Source: Gemmatimonadota bacterium | GTDB taxonomy: Bacteria; Gemmatimonadota; Gemmatimonadetes; Gemmatimonadales; GWC2-71-9 | Length of the DNA stretch: 64,000 nucleotides | Assembly: GCA_003220935.1 (NCBI GenBank) | Contig: QHTT01000066.1 | Coordinates: forward strand, 26,990-90,989 | Reading direction: 5' to 3' | Shown here: piece after piece, positions 46,132 to 55,530 of the stretch | How the letters are laid out: the number at the start of each line of letters is the position of its first letter | Numbering within the stretch: the stretch's first letter is position 1 | Made by a program: the position numbers and the translations under genes | Notes under the pieces: generated by a model | Database searches by the model: none | What the model saw: only the letters and a program-made list of their open reading frames with translations | What the model was told of the DNA's origin: nothing

Positions 46132-48678
46132 CTAGCGGCGGCGCCCGCCCCGGACCAGGCGGACGCGCTCCGCGCGCGACAGCCCGCTCAGCTGCCGGCG
46201 CAGATCCTCCACCGTATCGGCGCGCACCGCGTCCCGCTTGCCGCGCAGCACTATGAAACGCACGGGGCGGTCCAGCGGTGGGAGGTCGCGGAGCTGCAGC
46301 CGGCGCGCCTGCCCCTCCTTGAGCCGCAGGCGGATCACGCCCGCGGCCTGCTCCACTTCGTAGTCCAACGGGACGCGGTCGCCGTAGAGGTGGATCGAAG
46401 ATGGCAGCGCTTCGAGCTGGTGGCGCAGGTCCGGGGGGACCGCCGCATCGACGTCGAGCGCGATGCGCGTATGGATGAACTCGTCCCACGAGCTGACGCC
46501 CTCGAGTTGAGCGGCGAGCCGGGCGGTCAGTCGCTCGCTCCCCGCCTCGGCAACCCGTCCCCCGGAACGTCGCCAATAGAAGTCGAAGCGCTCGAGCGCC
46601 TTACGGATCCGCCCCTGGTCGGGATGGGGCGTTTCCCCCGCCAGCAGTGCCTCTACTAGCGCCGCCCGCGCGGCGGCGGCGAGCTCGGCCGGGAACGGGC
46701 TTCGCAGGGGCTCCACGTCGCGCTCGAGCACGAAACCGAAGTACTCGACGGTGCGCACCACCATGAGCCCCTCCCGCCGCCGGTGCCGCTCGAACACCAC
46801 GGTCGGCGTCCCGCGTCGCGCGTAGCGACGCAGCGCGCGCTCGGGAAGCTGGGTCCCTTCGATGCTCGCCCGCGGCACGCCGAACCGGTCCGCGAAGTAG
46901 CGCAGCGTCCCCGCGACTGCCCCCCAGCTGCCGCACACGGAGCCCCGGCTCACCCGCGCCTCCCGCCTGTCCGCCGTCTCCTCGTCGATCACCAGGTCGA
47001 ACGGCATGATCTTCGCGACCAGATCGGCGAACCCCGCGAGCGTCTTCTCGCCGGCGTAGGGCAGCTTGTCCGGCAGCGCGAGCTCGAGCTGGCGGTACAC
47101 CGACGCCGTGCCGAGGGCGACGTCCTCGATCGCCTTGACGAGCACGCCGCGGCCCTCGGCCCAGGCATCGATGCGCTCGTGGAACAGGTGGCGCGGGAGT
47201 CCGTACACCTCCCCCAGGTAGCCGTGCTTGTTGACCGCCTCGGCATAGACGTTGTAGGCGGTGAGGTGATCGCTGCCCGGCACGATCAGTCCCTTCAGCT
47301 CCCGCTCCTCCCGAGTCATGCGGTGGAGCGATTCGATGTTGGCAGCGACGGCGACCACTGGGATTAACTCGTCCTCCGCGTGATAGAGGAGCTCGCCCCA
47401 CGGCCGCTCCACCGGCATCGCCTCGACCTCGCGTCCGTAGCGCGTGAGCCGGCCCTGTTCGATGAGACCCCGGTCGGTCAGGAGCTGGAGGGCATCGCGA
47501 TACGCCTTGCGGTCGAGCGGGACGGGCAGGTCGAGGTCACGCGCGTCGACGCCCAGCGCCGCACAGGTGATCGCGACGCGCTCTGCGTCGCCGGCGAGCT
47601 GAAACTCCGGCGGCGTCGGCACCAGCTGCTCGAAATCGAGGTCGCGGTCGCTCAAGATGTAGACCTCGCCCCCTTCGACCCGCCCGTGCACCCGGCCCGC
47701 CATCTGGAGGATCTCGTTCGCCCCGAGGTACAGCCGGGTGAGCACGTTGCGGCCCCGTTGCACGACGTTGGTGTAGCGCGCGTCGTAGATCACCACTGTG
47801 TCGAGTCCGCGGATGTTGAGCGCGGACTGCCCCGCTGCCGTCATGGCGAGCAGGAACGGGCGCCGCACCTCCCCGTCGAGGAACGGCCGGATGACCCGGA
47901 TCGGCTCGCCGCCGTGGTAAAACGCCGTGGGCAGAGTTTGCCAGCGAGCACCCAGCTCGCGTGCGATTTGCTCGACTTCGGCGCGAGTCGGCACGAACAC
48001 GGCCACGCCGCGACGCTGCCGCATCACCTGCCTGACGAAGCGCTCGTTCAGGAACTCGAGCGGTTGCTGGGGGAGCACGCGCACCTGGGCCGCCTTCGCC
48101 GGGTCGAACGCCCGGGTCTCGAGCACCTCCACCGAGCCGAGGTAGCGGGCGTAGAAGGCCGGATCCACGGTCGCCGACAGCCAGATGAAGCGACAGCGCG
48201 CTCGCTTGCCGAGCGCGAGGCAGAGCTCGAGCTCGGCCGACGTCTGGTGGATCTCGTCGACGACGAGCGTGTCGCGGCTAGTGATCAGGCCGTCCTCGAA
48301 CCAGCGGCGCGCGATCCCGGTCGTGACGATCACCACGTTCCAGGTGGGGGTTTCGGGGGTCGCTTCGCGCTCCCGGTTCACGACTCCCACCTTGAGAGGC
48401 GCCTGCAAAATAGTCTCGGCGATCGACCGGATGGCGAGCGTCTTCCCCGTCCCGGTGCCCGCCACGATCCCGAACCCGCGCCCCGAGCCCGCGAGGCGCC
48501 GGATGTCGTCACCGTGCTCGCGCTCGAGCAGGGTGTCGATGTCTAGGCCGAGGGCGAGCTCGATCGTTTCGCACGCCGCCCGAGTCGGGGCGATGACCAC
48601 GACCCGCCCCGTGGGGGGCTCAGCGGCGAGGAAGGCCTGCGGATCGGGAGGAAGAAAGTGGTCGCGCGAGACTCGCAC
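46132..48678 (-). CDS. DEIH-box SF2 helicase
   Basis: GIVAGTGTGKTLAIRSIAETIL, TLVVDEIHQTSAELELCLALGKR, FIWLSATVDPAF, LQMAGRVHGRVEGGEVYIL. Confidence 0.8.
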   Translation of the reverse strand: MRVSRDHFLPPDPQAFLAAEPPTGRVVVIAPTRAACETIELALGLDIDTLLEREHGDDIRRLAGSGRGFGIVAGTGTGKTLAIRSIAETILQAPLKVGVVNREREATPETPTWNVVIVTTGIARRWFEDGLITSRDTLVVDEIHQTSAELELCLALGKRARCRFIWLSATVDPAFYARYLGSVEVLETRAFDPAKAAQVRVLPQQPLEFLNERFVRQVMRQRRGVAVFVPTRAEVEQIARELGARWQTLPTAFYHGGEPIRVIRPFLDGEVRRPFLLAMTAAGQSALNIRGLDTVVIYDARYTNVVQRGRNVLTRLYLGANEILQMAGRVHGRVEGGEVYILSDRDLDFEQLVPTPPEFQLAGDAERVAITCAALGVDARDLDLPVPLDRKAYRDALQLLTDRGLIEQGRLTRYGREVEAMPVERPWGELLYHAEDELIPVVAVAANIESLHRMTREERELKGLIVPGSDHLTAYNVYAEAVNKHGYLGEVYGLPRHLFHERIDAWAEGRGVLVKAIEDVALGTASVYRQLELALPDKLPYAGEKTLAGFADLVAKIMPFDLVIDEETADRREARVSRGSVCGSWGAVAGTLRYFADRFGVPRASIEGTQLPERALRRYARRGTPTVVFERHRRREGLMVVRTVEYFGFVLERDVEPLRSPFPAELAAAARAALVEALLAGETPHPDQGRIRKALERFDFYWRRSGGRVAEAGSERLTARLAAQLEGVSSWDEFIHTRIALDVDAAVPPDLRHQLEALPSSIHLYGDRVPLDYEVEQAAGVIRLRLKEGQARRLQLRDLPPLDRPVRFIVLRGKRDAVRADTVEDLRRQLSGLSRAERVRLVRGGRRR

Positions 48679-48747
48679 ACCCGCAATATAGATTAGTCGC
48701 GGCGCCCGCTCACCGAACCCAAGCCCTCGACTGAGGAGGAGGCGGGA

Positions 48748-49635
48748 ATGTCCGCTCGCTGGCTCGCTTGCGTCGTGCTGCTCCCCTGGGGCGCCGCCTC
48801 CGCGCAGAAACTGGAAAAGCAGCCGCTCACGCCCGAGCAGTTGGAAGCCCAGCTCCGCTACCAGACCGGTCGCGTGTCCATCCGCAATGGACTCGCGACG
48901 CTCGAGCTCCCGGCGAAATTCCGCTACCTCGACTCGCGTCAGGCGGCCACGGTGCTCCAGGCTTGGGGGAATCCACCCGGCAGCCGCACGCTCGGCTTGC
49001 TGCTCCCGTCGGAGGTCAGCGTGTTCGCCCGCGAGGCGTGGGCCGTCGTGATCACCTACGACGAAGACGGCTACGTCAAGGACGACGAAGCGGCCAAGAT
49101 CGACTACGACGACCTCCTGAAGAAGATGCAGCGGGCGATCCGTGATGGAAACGCCGAGCGCCAGCGCGCCGGTTACCCCACGGTCGAGCTCAACGGATGG
49201 GCCGAGCCACCGCACTACGACAGCGCCAGTCACAAGCTGTACTGGGCGAAGGACCTGCGATTCGGCGGCGACAGCGGGCGCACGCTCAACTACAACATCC
49301 GCGTGCTCGGGCGGCGCGGCGTCCTGGTACTCAACGCGGTCGCCGCGATGGACCAGCTCGAGTCGATCAAGCGGGCGATGGGCCAGGTGATGGGCTTCGT
49401 CGAGTTCAACGAGGGGCACCGCTACGCCGACTTCGTCCCGGGTACCGACAAGGTCGCCGAATACGGGATCGCCGCGTTGATCGCCGGCGGCGTCGCCGCG
49501 AAGGCAGGGCTCTTCAAGGTGTTGCTCGCCGCCTTGATCGGGCTGAAGAAGCTGCTCGTCGTAGCGCTCGCCGCGGGCGCCGCGTTCTTCCGCAAGCTGT
49601 TCCGCCGCAAGCCGGCTGACGCGGCCGCACCGTAG
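48748..49635 (+). CDS. DUF2167 membrane protein
   Basis: ATLELPAKFRYLDSRQAATVLQAWGNPP, GYVKDDEAAKIDYDDLLKKM, C-terminal hydrophobic segments. Confidence 0.85.
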   Translation: MSARWLACVVLLPWGAASAQKLEKQPLTPEQLEAQLRYQTGRVSIRNGLATLELPAKFRYLDSRQAATVLQAWGNPPGSRTLGLLLPSEVSVFAREAWAVVITYDEDGYVKDDEAAKIDYDDLLKKMQRAIRDGNAERQRAGYPTVELNGWAEPPHYDSASHKLYWAKDLRFGGDSGRTLNYNIRVLGRRGVLVLNAVAAMDQLESIKRAMGQVMGFVEFNEGHRYADFVPGTDKVAEYGIAALIAGGVAAKAGLFKVLLAALIGLKKLLVVALAAGAAFFRKLFRRKPADAAAP

Positions 49636-49651
49636 TCGCCGAAACAAGAAA

Positions 49652-49682
49652 GCGGAGGCGTGCGTGCAACGCCTCCCGCTGG
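49652..49682 (+). terminator. Terminator-like imperfect hairpin after DUF2167
   Basis: gcggaggcg...cgcctcccgc. Confidence 0.35.
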
Positions 49683-49765
49683 ACCGTACCTGCGGCACTG
49701 TCTAGGGCGTCATGTGACCGCATCGGCGATCCCGGCACGCCGCAACCGATTTGGTACGGCCCGTG

Positions 49766-50047
49766 TTAGTCCGATTGCGGCATCCGCCGTGCCGTGGTGG
49801 TGCACGTGCACTCCCACCGGCCGTGCTCGGCTCCCACTTGGCACTGCACCGCCTCGCAGCCCCAGAGCCACTCGTCCACCAGATCCTTGATCGATGGAGA
49901 CGGGGGCGAGTGGCGCGGGGGTCGCGGCGGGCTGACCATTGCTCCCGGAGGCGCCCAGGCGAGCGGTCGATGCCAGCACGCAGTGACGAGGAGCGCCAGC
50001 GGCAGGGCCACCCCCGCGAACCCCGGCCGCGACCGCTCACTCGTCAT
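49766..50047 (-). CDS. Small putative lipoprotein
   Basis: MTSERSRPGFAGVALPLALLVTACWHRP (LVTAC lipobox-like). Confidence 0.4.
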   Translation of the reverse strand: MTSERSRPGFAGVALPLALLVTACWHRPLAWAPPGAMVSPPRPPRHSPPSPSIKDLVDEWLWGCEAVQCQVGAEHGRWECTCTTTARRMPQSD

Positions 50048-50339
50048 CGTAGTCGTAGTGGTGGACATGGCGGTGATGATGCCGGTAGATCCTCGGCCGG
50101 CTCACGAACACGCGATCGACGAACACCGGACGCACGGGATAGGGCCGGCGCACGACGACGACGAGCGGCGGTCGATAGAAGTACGGGCGGTATAAGTACG
50201 GCCGCCCTACGACCACGACGCCCGCCACGTCGGGCCGCGGAACACCGAACCCCACCGCCACGCTGACCCGCGTCTGCGCCGCGGCGGGCGCGGCAGCGAG
50301 CGCGCATACCAGTCCGAATGCCCAAGCTGTGCGTTTCAT
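50037..50339 (-). CDS. Small secreted Tyr/Arg/Pro/His-rich protein
   Basis: signal peptide MKRTAWAFGLVCALAAAPAAAQ; RPYLYRPYFYRPPLVVVVRRPYPVRPVFVDR...HHHRHVHHYDYDDE. Confidence 0.55.
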   Translation of the reverse strand: MKRTAWAFGLVCALAAAPAAAQTRVSVAVGFGVPRPDVAGVVVVGRPYLYRPYFYRPPLVVVVRRPYPVRPVFVDRVFVSRPRIYRHHHRHVHHYDYDDE

Positions 50340-50498
50340 AGGTCACCTCCGCGCCCCGCCCGTCGGAAGGGTCGTGCCACAGCGGGACAGCATCGGATAA
50401 CATTCGCCGTTGAGCCCACTTAGGGGCGTTGGCCGCGGAGCGTCGGGTGGCGCGGGGTTGTCACCCCGAGCGGTCACCGTGTCGCGCGTTCGGGTGCC

Positions 50499-51566
50499 TC
50501 AATCTCCCAGGCTGATCCCCAGGTCGCGCGCCGTCGCGATGGTATCGGAGTCGAGCGGGACGACCTTCGGCATGGCGAGCGCCTCGGCGATGGGGATGGG
50601 GGCGATGGCGGGGGGTCGTAGCGCCACCATCGTTCCGAACTTCCCCTCTGCGATCACGCGCACGGCCGCCGCACCGAACCGCAGGCCCAACAGGCGGTCG
50701 AACGTCGTGGGGCTGCCACCACGCTGGAGGTGCCCCAGCACGAGCGTGCGCGTCTCCTTGCCCGTCATTTCCTGGATCGAGTTGGCGACCTTGTCGCCGA
50801 TTCCGCCGAGGCGCTCGTGCTCGGGATCGATCAGCGACACGGTGCCGCCCTTCGGTGCCGCTCCCTCCGCAACCACGACGATGCTGAAGTGCCGGCCCTC
50901 GCGTTCGCGTCGCTGGATTTTTTCGCACACCTTCCTGATATCGAAGGGGATCTCGGGGATCAGGATCACGTCGGCAGAACCGGAGATCCCGGAGTGGAGG
51001 GCGATCCACCCGGCGTGGCGCCCCATCACCTCCACGACCATGACGCGTTCGTGACTCTCGGCCGTGGAGTGGAGCTTGTCGATCGCGTCGGTGGCGGTCT
51101 GGACCGCGGTATCGAAGCCGAACGTAGAGACGGTGCCACCGACGTCGTTGTCGATCGTCTTGGGCACGCCGACCACCGGGATCCCTTTCTCGAACAACCG
51201 GTGCGCGATGCGCAACGAGCCGTCTCCGCCAATCGCGATGAGGGCGTCGATGCCTTTGGTCCGGAACGCGGCGATAAGCTCGTCGGTACGGTCCCGCTCG
51301 ATCCAACTGCCGTCGGGGAGCCGCTCTCGCCACCGGAACGGATCGCCGCGGGTGGTCGACCCAAGGATGGTGCCGCCGAGGTGCGTGATGCCGCGGACCG
51401 CGTTGACATCGAGCGTCACGACGCGGTCCTCGTCCAGCAGTCCGTCATAGCCGCGCCGGATACCGACGCACTCCCAGCCGCGGTGGATCGCAGCGAGCAC
51501 GGCGCCGCGGATCACGGCGTTCAGCCCCGGGGCGTCGCCGCCGCCGGTGGAGATCGCGATTCTCAA
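50499..51566 (-). CDS. pfkA: ATP-dependent 6-phosphofructokinase (TTG start)
   Basis: RIAISTGGGDAPGLNAVIRGAV, IAIGGDGSLRIAHRLFEKGIPVVGVPKTIDND, GFDTAVQTATDAIDKLHSTAESH. Confidence 0.92.
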   Translation of the reverse strand: MRIAISTGGGDAPGLNAVIRGAVLAAIHRGWECVGIRRGYDGLLDEDRVVTLDVNAVRGITHLGGTILGSTTRGDPFRWRERLPDGSWIERDRTDELIAAFRTKGIDALIAIGGDGSLRIAHRLFEKGIPVVGVPKTIDNDVGGTVSTFGFDTAVQTATDAIDKLHSTAESHERVMVVEVMGRHAGWIALHSGISGSADVILIPEIPFDIRKVCEKIQRREREGRHFSIVVVAEGAAPKGGTVSLIDPEHERLGGIGDKVANSIQEMTGKETRTLVLGHLQRGGSPTTFDRLLGLRFGAAAVRVIAEGKFGTMVALRPPAIAPIPIAEALAMPKVVPLDSDTIATARDLGISLGD

Positions 51567-51802
51567 CGCGCCGGCGGCGCCGTCTGCTGAATCAGGCGCA
51601 GCACTTCCCCGGGTTCAGCGTGCCGCCCGAGGGCCTTTTTGGAGAACAGGCGACGCCCGTCGACCTCGACTTCGAACACGCCGCCCGAGGACTGGATCAG
51701 CTTGACGTCCGCGTGCGGGTGGGCCTTGCGGATTTCGGCCGCCAGACCGGCGGCCCGAGGCTCGTAGTTTCAGACGACACAGTACTCGATGGTGACGCGC
51801 AT
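51563..51802 (-). CDS. SelW/Rdx-type selenoprotein with in-frame UGA (CxxU); not in the ORF track
   Basis: read on minus strand with TGA (51772-51770) as Sec: MRVTIEYCVVUNYEPRAAGLAAEIRKAHPHADVKLIQSSGGVFEVEVDGRRLFSKKALGRHAEPGEVLRLIQQTAPPAR*; stop overlaps the pfkA TTG start. Confidence 0.85.
51737..51755 (-). promoter_or_regulatory. Candidate bacterial SECIS stem-loop 3' of the Sec UGA
   Basis: minus strand GGCCGCC-GGTCT-GGCGGCC: perfect 7-bp stem, 5-nt loop, GGUCUG at nt 22-27 after the UGA. Confidence 0.7.
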
Positions 51803-51915
51803 ACGGGGTGTGGGAGAGCTGGCTGGGTTGCGTGTAAGGATAGTCGCGCTTGACACGCCACGCCACAGTCCCGAGTTTGCGCGGCATCCACCCCTGAGGA
51901 TTCAGACCGGCCGGC

Positions 51916-54036
51916 ATGAGCATCGTTCCCCGCCTCAAGGCCTCGCCCGGCGTGCTCGTGCGGACGCTCGTGTCGCTCGGAGCCGTGCTCGCCGTTGTCG
52001 CGGCCGTCGCCGCCTACGCCAGCGGGCAGGCGGTGCTCGGTGCCGGTCTCGGCTCCGAGTTCGTCATGCTGGTGGCGATCGGTGCGCTGTCGCGGCGCTA
52101 TGGGGTGGCGCTCCCCGGCAATGGCTTTTCGTCTTACATCGTGGGCGTCACGGCGTTCGCCGTGCTCGACCGCGGCTGGGCGTGCGCGGCCCTTGTCGCC
52201 CCGACGGCCATGGTCGCGGGCGACCTGCTGTCGCGGCGGCTGCCGGCCCGCACGGCGCTGGGCAACGCCGCCCATCTCACCGCCGGCACGGCGGTCGTCG
52301 GCCTCATGTACGAGCGCCTCGGCGGCCTCCTGGGCGCCGACGCGCTCGACGCGACGAATCTCGCGCCACTCGCCGCGCTGCTCGCGCTCCTACCCGTCGT
52401 CGTCAACGCCACGTTCTACCTCGAGCTCGCGCTCGGTCGCTCGCTGGCGTGGGTAGACGCGTGGCTCACCGCGCGGTGGGAGACGATAGTGTACGCCTGC
52501 TCCGCCGGGCTCGCCCTCGCCTGGCTGCGCCTCGCCCACGCCGGGCTTGGCCCGGTCGAGACGTTCGTCGCGGGCGCGGTCCTCGCCACGGCGACCGCGA
52601 CCAGTGTGTACGTCATCCGGCTCGGGGTGCGCGCCGACGAGCTCGCCTTGATCCAAGGGCTCTCGCAGGTCATCGCGCGAGACATCTCGCTCGCCAAGAG
52701 CTTCGCGCGCATTCAGGAGCTCACACGGCGCCTGGTGCCGTGGGAGCAGATGGGCTTCGCCCGCTACGACTCCCGCACCAACCAGATGGAGCTCGTCGCC
52801 GACACCGCGGCCGGCGGCCGGACCAGCTTTCGCTTCGACGCGAACGCCGGGCTGACCGGCGAGGCGGTCCGGCTCCGCCGACCCGTCGTGGCGCACGCGC
52901 TGCGGCCGGACCAAGTCGTCGCCCCGGGCCAGGAGCGACCCGGGGCGGAGGTGCTCGTCCCGCTCTATCACGCCGGCCAGCTTGTGGGGCTGTGGAGCGT
53001 GCGCCACTCCGATCCCCTGATGTACCGCGAGACCGACGGCGAGGTGCTGGCGCTGCTCGCCCCGCAGCTCGCGCTCATGCTCGCGATCGAGGCGTCGGTA
53101 CAGCCGGTGGTCGGCGCCTCCGAGCGAACGACCACGTACATCGGGACCCTCACCGCAACGACGCAGCAGATCCATGCGTCGAGCCAGGAGGTGGCCGCGG
53201 CGGCCCAGCGCGCCAGCCACGGCGCCAAGCAGGCGGCGAGTCTCGTGAGCGCCGTGGCGGGTGAGGCGGATCAGCTCAAGCAGCACGCCGGCGAGGTGGC
53301 AGCGGCCGGTGACCAGACGCGCGACTCGGGCTCCGAGATGGAAAAGACAACCGACAGGGTCCGCCTCGCGACCGAGACCGCCGTTCGCCGGCTCACCGAC
53401 CTTGGGGTGACCACCGAGCAGAGCGCCTCCGAAGTGCGGCGGCTGCGCGACGTCGCCGAGCAGGTCGAGAAATTTTCCGAGACGATCGGGTTCATCGCGA
53501 ACCAGACCAATCTGCTCGCTCTCAACGCAACGATCGAGGCGGCGCGCGCCGGCGTACACGGCCGCGGTTTCGCCGTCGTGGCCGACGAGGTGCATAAGCT
53601 CGCGGAAGCAAGCGGGCGCGAGGCCCGGGCCGTCGGCAGGTCGGCGCAGGACACACGCGGAGCCCTCGACCGCGCCGCCCAGCTGCTCGAGGGGCTCCGC
53701 GAGGACCTGACCGAAGTCGTCCAGGGCTCGTCCGAGTGGGTGGCGGATCTGAGTCACATCTCCGCGGCGGCTTCCAGCACCGCGCGGGCGGGGAAGCGCG
53801 TCGCGGAGCTCGCGCGCGGCATCGCGGCGCTGTCGGGCCGCATCGGCGCGGCGCTCGAACAGGCGAAGGCCGGCGCCCAGTCGTCGACCACGGAGGCGGA
53901 GGCGGTGGCGGCCGCTGCGGCGGAGCAGCGCAAGGCCATTGAAGCCCTCACCCACGGCGCCACCGAGCTGGCGCAGCTCGCGGACAACCTTGCGAAAGCG
54001 GTGCGCTTCGTTCGGGGGGAGAACGGTCACCGGTAG
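51916..54036 (+). CDS. Multi-TM protein with GAF-like and MCP signalling domains
   Basis: N-terminal hydrophobic helices to about aa 235; GAF-like centre; [43 protein letters not shown]. Confidence 0.85.
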   Translation: MSIVPRLKASPGVLVRTLVSLGAVLAVVAAVAAYASGQAVLGAGLGSEFVMLVAIGALSRRYGVALPGNGFSSYIVGVTAFAVLDRGWACAALVAPTAMVAGDLLSRRLPARTALGNAAHLTAGTAVVGLMYERLGGLLGADALDATNLAPLAALLALLPVVVNATFYLELALGRSLAWVDAWLTARWETIVYACSAGLALAWLRLAHAGLGPVETFVAGAVLATATATSVYVIRLGVRADELALIQGLSQVIARDISLAKSFARIQELTRRLVPWEQMGFARYDSRTNQMELVADTAAGGRTSFRFDANAGLTGEAVRLRRPVVAHALRPDQVVAPGQERPGAEVLVPLYHAGQLVGLWSVRHSDPLMYRETDGEVLALLAPQLALMLAIEASVQPVVGASERTTTYIGTLTATTQQIHASSQEVAAAAQRASHGAKQAASLVSAVAGEADQLKQHAGEVAAAGDQTRDSGSEMEKTTDRVRLATETAVRRLTDLGVTTEQSASEVRRLRDVAEQVEKFSETIGFIANQTNLLALNATIEAARAGVHGRGFAVVADEVHKLAEASGREARAVGRSAQDTRGALDRAAQLLEGLREDLTEVVQGSSEWVADLSHISAAASSTARAGKRVAELARGIAALSGRIGAALEQAKAGAQSSTTEAEAVAAAAAEQRKAIEALTHGATELAQLADNLAKAVRFVRGENGHR

Positions 54037-55480
54037 GCTCGCGCCAGCCTGGGCCGTCCTGCTCGCCGCGTGCGGCGACACGATCGGACCGCCCACGCCC
54101 GCCGGGCCCCGCGTCGACTACGTCGACGGCGCGATCGAGCCCATCCTGGTGCGCGGCCAGGCCGCGGTGATCGAGGGCTTCGGGTTTGGTGCCGCGCCGG
54201 CCACCGGGGGCGTCACGCTCGCCGCTGCCGGAGCCAGCGTCGCCGCCCCGGTGGCCGGGTCGAGCGATTGGAGCGACCTCGCCATCCGCATCATCGTGCC
54301 GGACAGCGCGGTTTCGGGAACGCTCACCGTGACCACAGCGGCCGGGCTGCGGCTCACCACCACGGTGCACGTGATTCCTCGCCTCCGGTTCGGCCCGGAC
54401 ACGCTGTCCTGGAGGCAGCGGACTGCTTTCCCGAGCGCCCCCGTGGGCGTCGCGGTCACGGCGGCGGCGATTCCTGCCGGCACCGTCGTTTCGACCGCCC
54501 TGTACGCCGCGGGCGGTGCCGAGCTGGTCGGCGGGCGTCTCGTCCCGGATGCCGGGGTCTACGTCGCCCGGGCGCTCGCGGGGGGGGCGGTCGGCGCCTG
54601 GGTGCGTCAGCCCGACAACGCGGACCCGCTCAAAAGCCGTGTCCTTCCCGCGCCGCGCGGGTTCGCCGCCGTGGCCGTGGCCACGCGCTACAACTCCCAC
54701 TTCGCGGGGAGCGCGCTGTATGTGATCGGGGGCATCGACTCGGCCGGCCGGGCGCAGCCATCGGTGCTCGCGGCCGATGTCACTCCAGACAGCGTCGTCG
54801 GGCGCTTCGCGCCGATCGAGCCGCTTCCCGCGCCGGTGGTGGGCGCGACCGCGGTGGTGCGGCGCGGCCGGATCTACGTCATCGGCGGCACGGACTCGCT
54901 CGGGCGCCCGCAACGCTCCGTGTTCGTCGGGCGCATCGCCGCCGCCGGGCACATCGACGGCTGGTACCGGCAGCCCTTGCTCCCCACGCCACGGGCCTAC
55001 GGTGGCGGCGTGGTCCTCGACGATCGCGCGGTCGCGTTCGGCGGAGTGGCTGATAGCGTGCCGCCGGGTGGCGGACTCGACGCGGCAACGACGCGGCTCG
55101 GCTCGAGCGATACGGCGCCGGTGAGCCTCGTTTCGGGTTTCTTGGCCGGCCCTTGGGCGTCGGGGATCACGCTGTTCCCCGCCCCCCGATCGCAGTTCGC
55201 GACGCTGGACTTGGGCGACGTCGTCCTGCTCGTAGGCGGTATGTACGGCGGCGCCGCCACGAACGATGCGGAAACGCTCGCGGCCGTGGTGATCGGCGAC
55301 TCGCTCGGCCCGTTCACGGGGCCCGTCGGCTCCAGCACGATTGCGGCGCAGGGCGGCGGCACGCTCGTGGGGCCGGCGGGCGTCACCTGGCGCGAGTCGG
55401 ATGGGTCGCGGCATGCGCTTGTGATCGGGGGGATCGACTTGAACACGGGCCTGCGGAAATCGGGCGTCTGGGGTTTCTAA
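53990..55480 (+). CDS. Secreted lipoprotein with IPT/TIG-like and kelch-like repeats (start uncertain)
   Basis: [60 protein letters not shown] repeats. Confidence 0.65.
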   Translation: MRKRCASFGGRTVTGRLAPAWAVLLAACGDTIGPPTPAGPRVDYVDGAIEPILVRGQAAVIEGFGFGAAPATGGVTLAAAGASVAAPVAGSSDWSDLAIRIIVPDSAVSGTLTVTTAAGLRLTTTVHVIPRLRFGPDTLSWRQRTAFPSAPVGVAVTAAAIPAGTVVSTALYAAGGAELVGGRLVPDAGVYVARALAGGAVGAWVRQPDNADPLKSRVLPAPRGFAAVAVATRYNSHFAGSALYVIGGIDSAGRAQPSVLAADVTPDSVVGRFAPIEPLPAPVVGATAVVRRGRIYVIGGTDSLGRPQRSVFVGRIAAAGHIDGWYRQPLLPTPRAYGGGVVLDDRAVAFGGVADSVPPGGGLDAATTRLGSSDTAPVSLVSGFLAGPWASGITLFPAPRSQFATLDLGDVVLLVGGMYGGAATNDAETLAAVVIGDSLGPFTGPVGSSTIAAQGGGTLVGPAGVTWRESDGSRHALVIGGIDLNTGLRKSGVWGF

Positions 55481-55530
55481 CCGGAGGCCGAGTTATTACC
55501 GTAGGGCCACACTGGCGACCGGGACGCGTC

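Noticed and set aside
46132-49698. Full 1188-aa ORF as the helicase
   Set aside because: The part above 48678 is antisense to the DUF2167 gene; the coherent protein starts at the GTG ending at 48678.
51615-51938. 107-aa minus-strand ORF over the selenoprotein locus
   Set aside because: Different frame, low-complexity Arg-rich product; the TGA-readthrough frame gives a recognisable protein instead.
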